From NCBI GenBank assembly GCA_018713325.1, contig DVFJ01000026.1, positions 1-44,152 of the forward strand: 44,152 nt of DNA, in the 5' to 3' direction. The first letter of the stretch is position 1; every line of letters begins with the position of its first letter. The position numbers and the translations under genes are program-made. The notes beneath the pieces were generated by a model. That model did no database searches, was not told the DNA's origin, and saw only the letters and a list, made by a program, of their open reading frames with translations. Positions 16,958 to 25,502 of this stretch are shown piece by piece. The stretch is from Candidatus Onthenecus intestinigallinarum (GTDB lineage: Bacteria; Bacillota; Clostridia; Christensenellales; Aristaeellaceae).

Positions 16958-19129
16958 TCAGATGGCGTACCAGCGGATGCCGCCGGGCTCCAGATGCACG
17001 TCAAAGCACGACCCGTCGCCGCGGTAGACGGTGGTGTCCAGCGGCGCATAGGTGTTGTTGACCACGCAGTACTTGCCGTTTTGCACGTAGGCGTGCACCT
17101 CGGCGTCGGGGTTTTCGCTCAGCCAGCGGCGCAGCTCGCCCTCGGCGTGGGCGGCCCAGAGCGCGGCGCGGTAGAGCAGGCGCGCGTTTTGCCGGCTGTA
17201 GGGCAGGCCGCTGAGGTAGACGCACCGGCCGCTTCCATATTCGTTGACGGCCAGTTGCACCTCGCGTTCGCGCTGCACGAGCACCTGCGCGCCGGGCAGG
17301 GCATACATGCCCTTCTTCCCCTCGCCGAAGTCGACGGCCCCGCCGGCGTCCGCCAGGATGAAGTGGTCGGGGTGCTCGTCCCAGTTGTACTTGTCGTAGC
17401 CCAGCGTGAAGCCGGTCTCCTTCTCCACGCCCAGCGCGGCGGCCAGCTGCAGGAAGCGGCCCTGCCTTGGGTGGCCGGAGGGCTCGCCCACGCCGATGAA
17501 CCCGCCGCCGCCGTGGATGAAGCCGCGCACGGCCGCGCACACGTCGGGGTCCTCCCACCAGACGCCGCCGGTATGGGCGGTGTCCGCGTCGCCGACGTTG
17601 ATCAGCACGTCGATGCCCCGCAGGCGGTCCGGATCCCTTCGGATCTCCTCAAAGCTGACCCAGTCCACCTCCAGCGCCGCGCCGGAGAGCGCCTCGATGA
17701 CGCCGGCGTAGCTGTAGTTCTGCTTGTAGTACAGCGCGTGGTGCACCATGTGGCAGCCCCAGGCGCGCATGCGGCCCCAGCAGTTGAGCACGGCCACGCG
17801 GCGGGCGCACCAGGGCGTGGCGCCGCGCACGTTGTCGTACAGCTCGCGGAACTCGTCGCACACCTGCTGCACGTAGTCCAGGAACGCGGGGAATTCGCAC
17901 GCCAGCTTGAGGTAGCCGCCGTAGCCAATGCGGTCGATGGGTTTGCGCAGGATGGCGCGGCGGGCGGTCAGCCAGTTTTCGCGCGCCTCGCCGACGGGGT
18001 CGCCGCCGGGGTGGAACGTGTCAGGGAAGAAGTAGGGCAGCAGGCGGCCCTCGGTGTAGCGCACGCCGGGGATGTCGGAGATCAGGCGCAGCGTCGAGCC
18101 GTTGCCCACGCTGCCGACCACGGCGTCCACGCCGGCGCCGCGCCATTCGGGCATGAACGGCTCCGTGCCAATCCAGTGATCGCCCAGGAACATCATGGCC
18201 TCGCGGCCCTCCTCGTGCACGATGTCGGTCATCTCGCGCACGAGCCGCGCGACCTCGCGGCGCTGGAAGGCCTGGAAGTCCAGGAATTCGCGCGAGGGCA
18301 CGCGGTACTGGTTGTTGTAGTAGCCCTGGTCGACGATGAACTCCGGCCTGAACCGGTAGCCCGCCTCGCGCTCGAACTGCTCCAGGATGTAGGGCGACAC
18401 CGACGCGGAGTAGCCGTACCAGTCGACGTACTTCTCGCGGCGCAGCTCGTCAAACACGAGCGTGAACTGATGAAAGAACGTCGTGAAGCGGATCACGTCC
18501 ACGTACGGGTGCTCGCGGATGAAGCGGCGCAGGCGCTCCATCGAGTAGCGGTGCGTCTTGGGCTGGCGCACGTCGAAGGTGATCTGGTGCTCCACGTCCG
18601 TCCAGCCGTTGGTCACGGCGTTGTACATGTGCACCGGGTCCCAGATCAGGTAGGCCAGGAAGCTGACCGTGTATTCGTGCATGGGCCGCGGGCGCTCGAT
18701 CACCACGCAGCCGCCCTGCGCGTCGTAGCGCCAGCCCTCCGGCGGCAGCGCCTCGCCGCTCGTGCGGTCGATCACCTCCCACCAGCGGGCGATGTCGTCC
18801 CGGTCGTTGACCCGCATCAGCTCCGGGCTGACGCCCTGCATCAGCGGGATGGCCAGCGGCCCCTCCCCCGCCGCGTGAAAGCCCGTCATGATGTAGCACT
18901 GCTGCACCTCGTCCGGGTTCTGCCGGGCCCATTCGTTGTCCTTGCGCGTCGTATAATAGGTAGCGTACACCTTCGCGCCCGTCTCCCGCAGCGCCGCGGG
19001 AAAGTCCGTGCCGTCGCAGTCGCGAATCGCGTCCGCGCCCCAGCGCTCCATCAGTTCCAGCGTCTGGGGCACCACGTCCAGGTCGGTGGGGATCGTCACG
19101 CGGCCGCGCCGCCGCTCCTCGCCGTTCAT
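16958..19129 (-). CDS. GH112 galactosyl-disaccharide phosphorylase (lacto-N-biose/galacto-N-biose type)
   Basis: Encodes 723 residues with no signal peptide, matching the size of cytoplasmic GH112 enzymes. It resembles Bifidobacterium lacto-N-biose phosphorylase along its length: GADAIR..DGT near 31-41, HEYTVSFLAY.IWDPV.MYN (151-170), DVIRFTTFFHQFTL, EAMMFLGDHWIGTEP (310-324, with the expected catalytic Asp317), YTEGR.LPYFFPDTF and YLSGLPYS. The reaction splits a beta-galactosyl disaccharide with phosphate to galactose 1-phosphate. Family members prefer lacto-N-biose, galacto-N-biose or galactosyl-rhamnose; the exact substrate is not decided here. Start ATG 19129 behind GGGAGG. The oppA promoter follows its stop without an obvious terminator, so read-through into opp is possible. 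Confidence 0.9.
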   Translation of the reverse strand: MNGEERRRGRVTIPTDLDVVPQTLELMERWGADAIRDCDGTDFPAALRETGAKVYATYYTTRKDNEWARQNPDEVQQCYIMTGFHAAGEGPLAIPLMQGVSPELMRVNDRDDIARWWEVIDRTSGEALPPEGWRYDAQGGCVVIERPRPMHEYTVSFLAYLIWDPVHMYNAVTNGWTDVEHQITFDVRQPKTHRYSMERLRRFIREHPYVDVIRFTTFFHQFTLVFDELRREKYVDWYGYSASVSPYILEQFEREAGYRFRPEFIVDQGYYNNQYRVPSREFLDFQAFQRREVARLVREMTDIVHEEGREAMMFLGDHWIGTEPFMPEWRGAGVDAVVGSVGNGSTLRLISDIPGVRYTEGRLLPYFFPDTFHPGGDPVGEARENWLTARRAILRKPIDRIGYGGYLKLACEFPAFLDYVQQVCDEFRELYDNVRGATPWCARRVAVLNCWGRMRAWGCHMVHHALYYKQNYSYAGVIEALSGAALEVDWVSFEEIRRDPDRLRGIDVLINVGDADTAHTGGVWWEDPDVCAAVRGFIHGGGGFIGVGEPSGHPRQGRFLQLAAALGVEKETGFTLGYDKYNWDEHPDHFILADAGGAVDFGEGKKGMYALPGAQVLVQREREVQLAVNEYGSGRCVYLSGLPYSRQNARLLYRAALWAAHAEGELRRWLSENPDAEVHAYVQNGKYCVVNNTYAPLDTTVYRGDGSCFDVHLEPGGIRWYAI

Positions 19130-19158
19130 CTGCTCGCCTCCCTTGGCGTCTTTTCCCC

Positions 19159-19167
19159 ATTATACCA
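19159..19167 (-). promoter_or_regulatory. extended -10 promoter of the GH112 gene
   Basis: On the minus strand TGG-TATAAT: a perfect TATAAT (19164-19159) with the TGn extension. No clear -35 at 17 bp. It lies between the EamA stop and the GH112 start. Confidence 0.6.
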
Positions 19168-19188
19168 TATTTCCATCACGTTTTATAG

Positions 19189-20097
19189 TCATTTTGCGCA
19201 CAAACTCCTGCCGGAGCGCGCTTTTTCGGGCCACCACTCCCCCGCCGCCGTCGCCAGCAGGATGCAGCACGCGCCCGCCGCCTGCCAGCCGTCCATCGGC
19301 TCGCCCAGCGCCAGCGCCGAGAGCGCCAGCGCGACCACCGGGTCGATGTAGCCGTACAGCGCCGCCGTCTGCGCGCGCACGCGGGCCAGCGCACTGAAGT
19401 AGAGCGCGTAGGCCAGCCCCGTGTGCACCACGCCCACCGCCGCCACGGCCAGCGCCTGCCCGGCGTTCAGCGCCACCAGCCCCTCGCGCGCCAGCGCATA
19501 GGGCAGCACGATCGCCGCCGATACCCCCAGCTGGCAGATCGTGCGCTCCAGGGCCGTCGTGCGGCGGATGCGCCTTCCCAGCAGCATCACCCCGGCGTAG
19601 AACACCGCCGCGCACAGCCCCAGCGCGACGCCCGCGGGGTCCCCCGCCGTGCCGGTGCCCGTTCCGGGCCGGATGCCGCTCACCGCCGCCATGCCGGCCA
19701 GCGCCGCCAGCGCGCACAGCGCCTTTCGCATGCCCAGGCGTTCGCCCAGCAGCGGCGAGAGCAGCAGCACGATCGTCGGGGCCATGTAGTAGCACATCGT
19801 CGCCACGGCGACGCTCGTGTGGTTGTACGCCTCAAACAGCAGGATCCAGTTGACGCCCAGGCATGCGCCGGAGGCGATGAGCAGCCCGGCCTCTGCGCGC
19901 AGGGCGCTGGGGCGCAGGCGCTCGCCGCGGGCGCGCATCACGAGCAGCAGGAAGAGCATGCCGGTCAGGCCGCGCACGGCGGCCAGCGTGGCGGAGCCCA
20001 GCGGGATCGCGCGGCGCATCAGGCCGATTGTACCGAAGATCACCATGGCTGCGGCGAGCAGGACCCGCGGGCCCAGGAGCGCGTTTGCACGGCGCAT
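19189..20097 (-). CDS. EamA/DMT-family transporter
   Basis: Encodes 302 residues with about ten membrane segments in two EamA-type halves: the first carries MVIFGTIGLMRRAIPLGSATLAAVRGLTG-like helices, the second ends GYIDPVVALALSALALGEPMDGWQAAG, the typical last-helices motif of drug/metabolite transporters. Substrates in this family are metabolites or amino acids, usually exported; none can be named here. Start ATG 20097 with GGAGG upstream. It begins after the terminator of the sugar locus, so it is a separate unit, and ends about 60 bp before the GH112 gene. Confidence 0.85.
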   Translation of the reverse strand: MRRANALLGPRVLLAAAMVIFGTIGLMRRAIPLGSATLAAVRGLTGMLFLLLVMRARGERLRPSALRAEAGLLIASGACLGVNWILLFEAYNHTSVAVATMCYYMAPTIVLLLSPLLGERLGMRKALCALAALAGMAAVSGIRPGTGTGTAGDPAGVALGLCAAVFYAGVMLLGRRIRRTTALERTICQLGVSAAIVLPYALAREGLVALNAGQALAVAAVGVVHTGLAYALYFSALARVRAQTAALYGYIDPVVALALSALALGEPMDGWQAAGACCILLATAAGEWWPEKARSGRSLCAK

Positions 20098-20118
20098 TGC
20101 ATTTTCCTCCCATCACTG

Positions 20119-20149
20119 AAAAAGGGCCGCAAACGCAGCGTTTGCGGCC
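20119..20149 (-). terminator. terminator of the carbohydrate-locus operon
   Basis: Perfect 10-bp stem (20125-20134 with 20140-20149, loop of five), followed on the minus strand by C and five T. It closes the long minus-strand operon just after the FucU/RbsD gene. Confidence 0.85.
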
Positions 20150-20162
20150 GTGGCGGCGCGGC

Positions 20163-20570
20163 TCAGGCCACGCCGACGGTGAGCAGGATGTTGGCGAAGA
20201 CGCGCTGTTCGCCGGTGGAGATGGCCAGACGCACATCCGGCTCGCAGCAGGCGTCGTAGAAGGCATAGCGGTCGAGCATCTCCAGGCGCAGGCCGGGCAG
20301 GCGCTCGCGGAATTCGGCAAAGATGGGCGGTTCGGAGCCGTCGGCGGGCTGCATGACCTGCGCCGCCTCGGCGTTGATCTCCTGGAGCAGGGCGTCCAGC
20401 ACGTCGGTGACCTGCGGCAGGCCGGCGCGCACGCCCAGGTAGACGCGCTCGCATGCGCCGGTTCGGCCCTGCAGCGGGTAGTTGCCGTCTGCGATGAGGA
20501 TCTTGTCGCCGTGTCCGCAGCGGGACAGGGCCTGCATGATGCCGGGATGGATGCATCCGTCCTTGAACAT
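20163..20570 (-). CDS. FucU/RbsD-family sugar mutarotase
   Basis: Encodes 135 residues, the usual size. Features: GHGDKILIADGNYP near 19-32 (His20 and Asp22 region) and RYAFYDACCEPDVRLAISTGEQRVFANILLTVGV at the end, close to the FucU pattern. The family interconverts anomers or pyranose/furanose forms of fucose or ribose so that kinases or isomerases get the right form. The AFYD and TGE..FANI pattern leans to FucU rather than RbsD, but the sugar is not proven. It lies 12 bp after the SIS gene and is the last gene of the operon. Confidence 0.85.
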   Translation of the reverse strand: MFKDGCIHPGIMQALSRCGHGDKILIADGNYPLQGRTGACERVYLGVRAGLPQVTDVLDALLQEINAEAAQVMQPADGSEPPIFAEFRERLPGLRLEMLDRYAFYDACCEPDVRLAISTGEQRVFANILLTVGVA

Positions 20571-20582
20571 GGTCGCGCCTCC

Positions 20583-21197
20583 TTACTTTTCGTTGTCGCG
20601 CAGGTGGCCCAGCGTTCCGCCGGGATGCCACTTGACGTACTGCTTGGGATCCAGCCCGCGGTTGACCTGCAGCACGACGCTCAGGCCCTGCAGCGCCAGG
20701 CACTCGGCCAGGATGGAGTTGCGGGGCGCGCGGTTGAGCGGGCCGCCCTCCTCCCCCACGCCGGCGAACACGTGCGCCTGCGCATTTTGGGCCAGCCAGG
20801 AGGCGGGGTTGCCGGTCACGGCGATGACCTGGCAGCCGTTGTTGTGGATGGCCGTGACCGTGGCCTTCATCTCGGCGGTCTCGCCGCTGTTGGAGATGCA
20901 GATCACCACGTCGCCTGGCACGAGCTGGCCGCAGGAGCCGTGCACGGCCTCGGTGCCGTGCAGGAAGTAGGTGGGCGTGCCGGTGGAGGAGAGCAGCGAG
21001 GCCATGTAGCTGGCCACGTGGCCGGGCTTGCCGATGCCCGTGATGTGCACGCGGTTGCCGCGCTGCTGCGCCTGCAGGATCAGTTCGGCCGCGGGCAGGA
21101 ACGATTCGTAGTCCATCCCGTCGATGAAGCGTTCGACCTCCTGACGGGCCGAGCGCTTGAAGGCCTCCAGGGCCGGTTTGCACGCATCGTGGTTCAT
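20583..21197 (-). CDS. SIS-domain sugar-phosphate isomerase (KpsF/GutQ-like, no CBS domains)
   Basis: Encodes 204 residues from ATG 21197. It has the KpsF/GutQ pattern: ITGIGKPGHVASYMASLLSSTGTPTYFLHGTEAVHG, then VICISNSGETAEM. It lacks the C-terminal CBS pair of full KpsF, as do several catabolic SIS proteins. It probably isomerises an aldose/ketose phosphate such as arabinose 5-phosphate or a related ketose phosphate. It sits between the kinase (37 bp upstream) and the mutarotase (12 bp downstream), so its substrate is probably the product of that kinase. The upstream extension was rejected because AAAGGAAG lies just before this ATG. Confidence 0.85.
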   Translation of the reverse strand: MNHDACKPALEAFKRSARQEVERFIDGMDYESFLPAAELILQAQQRGNRVHITGIGKPGHVASYMASLLSSTGTPTYFLHGTEAVHGSCGQLVPGDVVICISNSGETAEMKATVTAIHNNGCQVIAVTGNPASWLAQNAQAHVFAGVGEEGGPLNRAPRNSILAECLALQGLSVVLQVNRGLDPKQYVKWHPGGTLGHLRDNEK

Positions 21198-21234
21198 GAC
21201 AAAGACGCTTCCTTTCGAATTGGCATGCCGCGCG

Positions 21235-22233
21235 TCAGCGCAGGCAGTCGAGTTTGGCAAAGTCAAAGCCGGGTTCTGCGTGGGCCTGCATGGCGGCGAT
21301 CACCTCGTCCAGCGTGGGCAGGCTGGGCTGCGCGCCCATGCGCGAGACGGTGATGGCGGCGGTGTTGCGCGCAAAGTCGATGGCCTGGCGCGGGTCCAGG
21401 CCGGCGCACACGCCGGTGCAGAAGGCGGCGACGAAGCTGTCGCCCGCGGCGGTGGGGTCGGCGACGGCGACGTCCGGCACGCTGGGCACGTGGGTCACGC
21501 CGCCCTCGCCCGCGATGGCCGCGCCGTTTTCGCCCAGCGTCACCAGCAGGTTGCGCGCGCCGCGGCTGCGCAGGGCGTCGGCGACGGCCTGCACGTCCTG
21601 CAGGTTGACGCCGCCCTCCACGCGGATGGGGATGCCGGTGATCGCGGCGGCCTCGTGCTCGTTGGGCGACAGGTACGTCGCGCAGGCCATGAGCGCCTCG
21701 GGGATGGGCGCGGCGGGCGCGGGGTTGACCATGACGGGCACGCCGGCCTTCTGGGCCAGCTTGGCCACGCGCACGTCGATGTCCATCGGGATTTCAAACT
21801 GAAGCATCACCATGTCAAAGGAGGCGATCTCCTTTTCCAGGAAGGCGACGTCCTCGGGCGTGATGGTCATGTTCGCGCCGGGCACGACGATGATGCGGTT
21901 GCGGCTGGAGCCGTCGGGGAAGCGCTCCAGCGTGATGTTGCCGATGGAGGAGGGCGCATGCTCGTCCAGGGCCACGTGCTCGGTGTGCACGCCCGCGCCC
22001 TGCATGGAGGCGGTCAGCGCCTGGCCGAACGCGTCGCGGCCGACCTTGCCCACCATCGTCACGTCCGCGCCCAGGCGGGCGGCCTGCACGGCCTGGTTGG
22101 CGCCCTTGCCGCCGGGCGCGGTGGTGAAGGTCTCGCCCAGCACGGTCTCGCCGGGGCCGGGGAAGACGCGCGTGGAGGTGATCAGGTCCATCACGAAGCT
22201 GCCGACCACCAGGATTCGGGGTTTGCGGTTCAT
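21235..22233 (-). CDS. rbsK: ribokinase-family (PfkB) sugar kinase
   Basis: Encodes 332 residues. Hallmarks: GSFVMDLI, PGPGETVLG, APGGKGANQAVQAARLG, and near the C terminus the DPTAAGDSFVAAF anion-hole and catalytic-Asp motif. It phosphorylates a sugar with ATP, most likely ribose or a similar pentose or keto-sugar. The symbol is by family resemblance; in this locus, next to a SIS isomerase and a divergent keto-acid-type aldolase, another substrate is possible. Start ATG 22233 with AAGGAG at 8-base spacing. Confidence 0.85.
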   Translation of the reverse strand: MNRKPRILVVGSFVMDLITSTRVFPGPGETVLGETFTTAPGGKGANQAVQAARLGADVTMVGKVGRDAFGQALTASMQGAGVHTEHVALDEHAPSSIGNITLERFPDGSSRNRIIVVPGANMTITPEDVAFLEKEIASFDMVMLQFEIPMDIDVRVAKLAQKAGVPVMVNPAPAAPIPEALMACATYLSPNEHEAAAITGIPIRVEGGVNLQDVQAVADALRSRGARNLLVTLGENGAAIAGEGGVTHVPSVPDVAVADPTAAGDSFVAAFCTGVCAGLDPRQAIDFARNTAAITVSRMGAQPSLPTLDEVIAAMQAHAEPGFDFAKLDCLR

Positions 22234-22261
22234 GGAAAACGCTCCTTTGATGCGCCGGGGC

Positions 22262-23032
22262 TCACAGCCTGTACTGCAGCGGCTGGATGATTCTGGCGAT
22301 TGTCTGATAGTTGTGCAGGATCGACACGGGGTCAAAGCGCAGCGACGGGCCGGACACGCTCACCGCGGCGACGACGTCGCGGTTCACGCCGAAGACGGGC
22401 ACGGCCACGCAGCGAATGCCGAACTCGTGCTCCATGTTGTCCACGGAGAAGCCGTTCTTGCGCACCTCGTCCAGGTTTTCGCGCAGGATGCTCTCCTCGA
22501 CGATGGTGTTGTCGGTGTACTTGACGCGCGGCTCGCGCAGGATCAGCTCGCGCTCGTCCTCTGGCAGGAAGGCGAGCATGGCCTTGCCCAGGCCGGTGCA
22601 GTACATGGGCGCGGTCTCGCCGGCGATGGAGCGGTAGTTGCCGCCGCCCTGGGGGAAGGCCGAGTCGAGGTAGAGCACCTTGCGGTCGTAGGGGATGCCC
22701 AGGTAGCAGACCTCGCCGGCCTCGTGGGCGATCTGGTTGATCGGCTCCTGGAACATGCGCCGGAAGTCGAGGTGGCTGTTGACGATGTAACTGAAGTGCA
22801 TGATCTTCAGCGACAGGTAGTACTTTCCGGTCTGCGGGTTCTGCTCCACATACCCCAGGTCCTCAAACGTGGAGAGGATGTTGAACACCGTGCTCTTCTG
22901 ATAGCCCAGCTGCTGCGCGATCTCCGAGACGCCCATCTCCCGGGCCTTCACGGAGAAGCATTCCAGCACGTGCATGGCCTTGGCCAGCGACTTGACTTTG
23001 CACTCATTGGTTTGAAGATTGGCTTGAAGCAT
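22262..23032 (-). CDS. IclR-family transcriptional regulator
   Basis: Encodes 256 residues. An N-terminal winged helix (VKSLAKAMHVLECFSVKAREMGVSEIAQQLGYQKSTVFNILSTFEDLGYV) precedes the IclR effector domain (YLGIPYDRKVLYLDS, TGLGKAMLAFLP, ENGFSVDNMEHEFGIRCVAVPVF-like). It is the obvious local regulator: encoded inside the operon between the second glycosidase-like gene and the kinase. Its likely targets are the divergent promoters at 31.7-31.9 kb. Start ATG 23032 behind AAAGGAG. Confidence 0.9.
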   Translation of the reverse strand: MLQANLQTNECKVKSLAKAMHVLECFSVKAREMGVSEIAQQLGYQKSTVFNILSTFEDLGYVEQNPQTGKYYLSLKIMHFSYIVNSHLDFRRMFQEPINQIAHEAGEVCYLGIPYDRKVLYLDSAFPQGGGNYRSIAGETAPMYCTGLGKAMLAFLPEDERELILREPRVKYTDNTIVEESILRENLDEVRKNGFSVDNMEHEFGIRCVAVPVFGVNRDVVAAVSVSGPSLRFDPVSILHNYQTIARIIQPLQYRL

Positions 23033-23095
23033 GGCTCCGCGCTCCTTTTCATCTCGTTCGCCCGCCCGGGCGTCCCCTCTCCCGCCCAAGCCCCG

Positions 23096-25486
23096 TCAGG
23101 CCTGCCGGCCGTCCTGGCGGATCAGGAAGATCTCGCTCACGCGCACCCCGCGCACCTTGCCGTAGGGCTGCCAGGTCAGCGTCATGGCGCCGTCCTGCAC
23201 GCACGCGGCGGGCACGTGGTATTCGCGCCACGGCGCAGCCGGGTCGCACGGCTCGATCCGCTCGTGGATCACCGTCTCCCCGCAGGTGAGCCGCACGTCC
23301 TGCCCGCGGCCGCCGTCGCCATACGCCACGCGCAGCAGGTAGTCCGCCCCCTCCTGCACGCCCGGGATGCACAGCGTGAGCGGCGTGTCGTAGTAGGACA
23401 GCGCGCAGGTCAGCAGCGCGCGCGGCACCGGCGCCTCGCGCCACGTGCCGGTGTGCATGTGCAGCCGGTCCAGCGCCTGCGTGTCCACGCTCGTGAAGGG
23501 CGTGCGCAGCAGCGAGGGGTCGCGCGCCCAGCAGCTGTCGGTGCGGATCAGCGCGCGGCTTTGCACGCTGCCCACATCCACGTAGACGTCTCCCGGGCGC
23601 ACCTGCGTGCGCGTGAGCATCGCCTCAATCGCCGCCAGGCGCTCCGGCTCCGACTCCAGGCGCAGGATGCGCTTCATCGTCACGCGCAGGTACTGCGCGT
23701 CGCTGAGCGGCACGTCGATCATGTCCAGCCACGCGCCGCGGCCCCAGCGCTGTCCGCCATGGCGGCGCGTGGTCAGCTTGATGCCGCACGAGGCGTGCAG
23801 CGCGTCGGCCAGGCGCAGCAGCCGCGCGCGCAGCAGCGGATCGCACGGCTCGTCCCGCCCGCGGTCCAGCAGGGCGAACGCGCCGCGGATCGCCTGCACG
23901 GCGCCCTCCTGCGCGGCCCCCGCCAGCCGCTCGCGCGCCTGGCGCTCCAGGCCGTCGTCATAGCGCTGCTTTTGCTGGATGTAGCGGTCGGCCAGCGCGC
24001 GCAGCAGCAGCAGCTGATAGCGCCAGTTGCCGCGCACCGCCTCGGTTGCGCGCGCGTCCACGTCCGTAAACAGGCGATAGGCCTCCTGCACGCTCCCGTT
24101 CTCGCCGATGGGGTGCGGGTCGGCCCAGCTGTCCTCCAGCAGCAGGATGCCGCGCGTCAGCTCCTCCTCCAGCGCCGGGTCGATGAAGTAGCGCACGTAC
24201 TCGCGCACCGTGTCCTGCGCGCACTGGGCGTCGTCCCAGTCCTGCTGGCCCCACACGAACTTGTTCACGTCGTCGTGCACGCCCTCGGAGTAGGTGATCG
24301 AGCCCACGCAGTAGGGCGCGAACGCGTTGTGGATGTGCTTCATCGCCCGCGGCCGCGGGTCGCAGCACTCGCGCCCCTCCACGATGGCAAACGCGGGATC
24401 GCGGTGCGGCAGCGCGAACTGGCAGCCCATGTCGTGCGTCACATCCGGGTAGTGACGGATGCGTCCGCGGTAGACCGGCGGCAGCTTGTCCACCATCTCC
24501 TGAATGGAGTCCTTCTCCCACGGCGCAAAGCACACGCCCCACAGCCAGGCCGGCTCCTTGCACACCTCGCGGTAGAAGGCCTCATACCAGCCCGGCTCGG
24601 GCGCAAAGCACTGCGGCGCGAGCATGACCTTGGCATTGGGATGGTGCTTGTGCAATAGTGTAGCACATTGTTCCGCAATTGGAAAGAGTTGTTCAGGAAA
24701 TAATTCCCCGGGATCGCCGGCGGGGATGAGCATGCCGTCGACCTCGTCCAGCGCGGCAAAGACGGCCTCGCGCTCCTGCAGCTCCTGCGGCAGGCATTCG
24801 GGGTAGTTTTCGCCCATGTTGGGGTACCAGAGCCACAGGTCCATGCCGTAGCTCTTGACGATGCGGGCGACGCGGACCATCATGTCAAAGGGATCGAGCT
24901 GCATCTCGCGGGAGAAGAGGTTGTCGTCCGTGCGGGGCGGGAGCAGCTCGATGCTGTTGGAGCCGAAGAGCGCCAGATCGCGGATGTAGCGGTCGAACTG
25001 GGCTTCGGACCAGCAGGGCAGGGTGTTCTGCTTGTCGCGGTAGCCCAGCTGATGGCCGCGCATGGCGTAGCGGGGGGTGCTGCTCAGGCCGTCGAAGAGC
25101 CAGTCGGCGCAGATGCGTCCCTCGTAAAGGCGCAGCAGGCGCAGCAGCTTGCCCATGGCGTAGAAGGCGCCGCGCGGGTCGCAGCCGACGGCAAAGAGGT
25201 TGAGGCGCACGCCGTCCTCCTGCTCGAAGAAGAGGCGGAAGCCCTCGGGGCCAGGGGCGGGGAGGCGCTCCAGCAGGGCGACCTTTTCGGGGAAGAGGCG
25301 GCAAAAGTCCGCCTCGGTGAGGATGGCGGCCATCTCGACGCCCCCGACGGGGCAGGCGGAGGCGGCAAGGCGCAGGCCGGTGTGCAGCTGGATCTCCTCA
25401 GCGAAGACCTGCGCGGCGCGGGCGGTCAGCGGGGCTGCGTCCGGGGGGCACACGAGCACCGGCCGGACCGACACCAACTTGTTCAT
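23096..25486 (-). CDS. uncharacterised glycosidase-like protein, copy 1
   Basis: Encodes 796 residues, cytoplasmic by lack of a signal peptide. Residues 1-130 resemble the alpha/beta domain that precedes the barrel in GH20/GH67/GH84 enzymes (FYAMGKLLRLL). A probable barrel follows with RGHQLGYRDKQNT (143-155), ELLPPRTDD (180-188), LWLWYPNMG, IPAGDPGE, IRHYPDVTH, RPRAMK and TYSEGVHDDVNKFVWGQ. I know no assigned function for this motif set; glycan hydrolysis is inferred from the fold and the locus. ATG 25486 is preferred over the adjacent GTG because AGGAGG is better spaced. The next gene upstream is a paralog, 16 bp away. Confidence 0.72.
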   Translation of the reverse strand: MNKLVSVRPVLVCPPDAAPLTARAAQVFAEEIQLHTGLRLAASACPVGGVEMAAILTEADFCRLFPEKVALLERLPAPGPEGFRLFFEQEDGVRLNLFAVGCDPRGAFYAMGKLLRLLRLYEGRICADWLFDGLSSTPRYAMRGHQLGYRDKQNTLPCWSEAQFDRYIRDLALFGSNSIELLPPRTDDNLFSREMQLDPFDMMVRVARIVKSYGMDLWLWYPNMGENYPECLPQELQEREAVFAALDEVDGMLIPAGDPGELFPEQLFPIAEQCATLLHKHHPNAKVMLAPQCFAPEPGWYEAFYREVCKEPAWLWGVCFAPWEKDSIQEMVDKLPPVYRGRIRHYPDVTHDMGCQFALPHRDPAFAIVEGRECCDPRPRAMKHIHNAFAPYCVGSITYSEGVHDDVNKFVWGQQDWDDAQCAQDTVREYVRYFIDPALEEELTRGILLLEDSWADPHPIGENGSVQEAYRLFTDVDARATEAVRGNWRYQLLLLRALADRYIQQKQRYDDGLERQARERLAGAAQEGAVQAIRGAFALLDRGRDEPCDPLLRARLLRLADALHASCGIKLTTRRHGGQRWGRGAWLDMIDVPLSDAQYLRVTMKRILRLESEPERLAAIEAMLTRTQVRPGDVYVDVGSVQSRALIRTDSCWARDPSLLRTPFTSVDTQALDRLHMHTGTWREAPVPRALLTCALSYYDTPLTLCIPGVQEGADYLLRVAYGDGGRGQDVRLTCGETVIHERIEPCDPAAPWREYHVPAACVQDGAMTLTWQPYGKVRGVRVSEIFLIRQDGRQA

Positions 25487-25502
25487 CACGATACCTCCTT
25501 CG

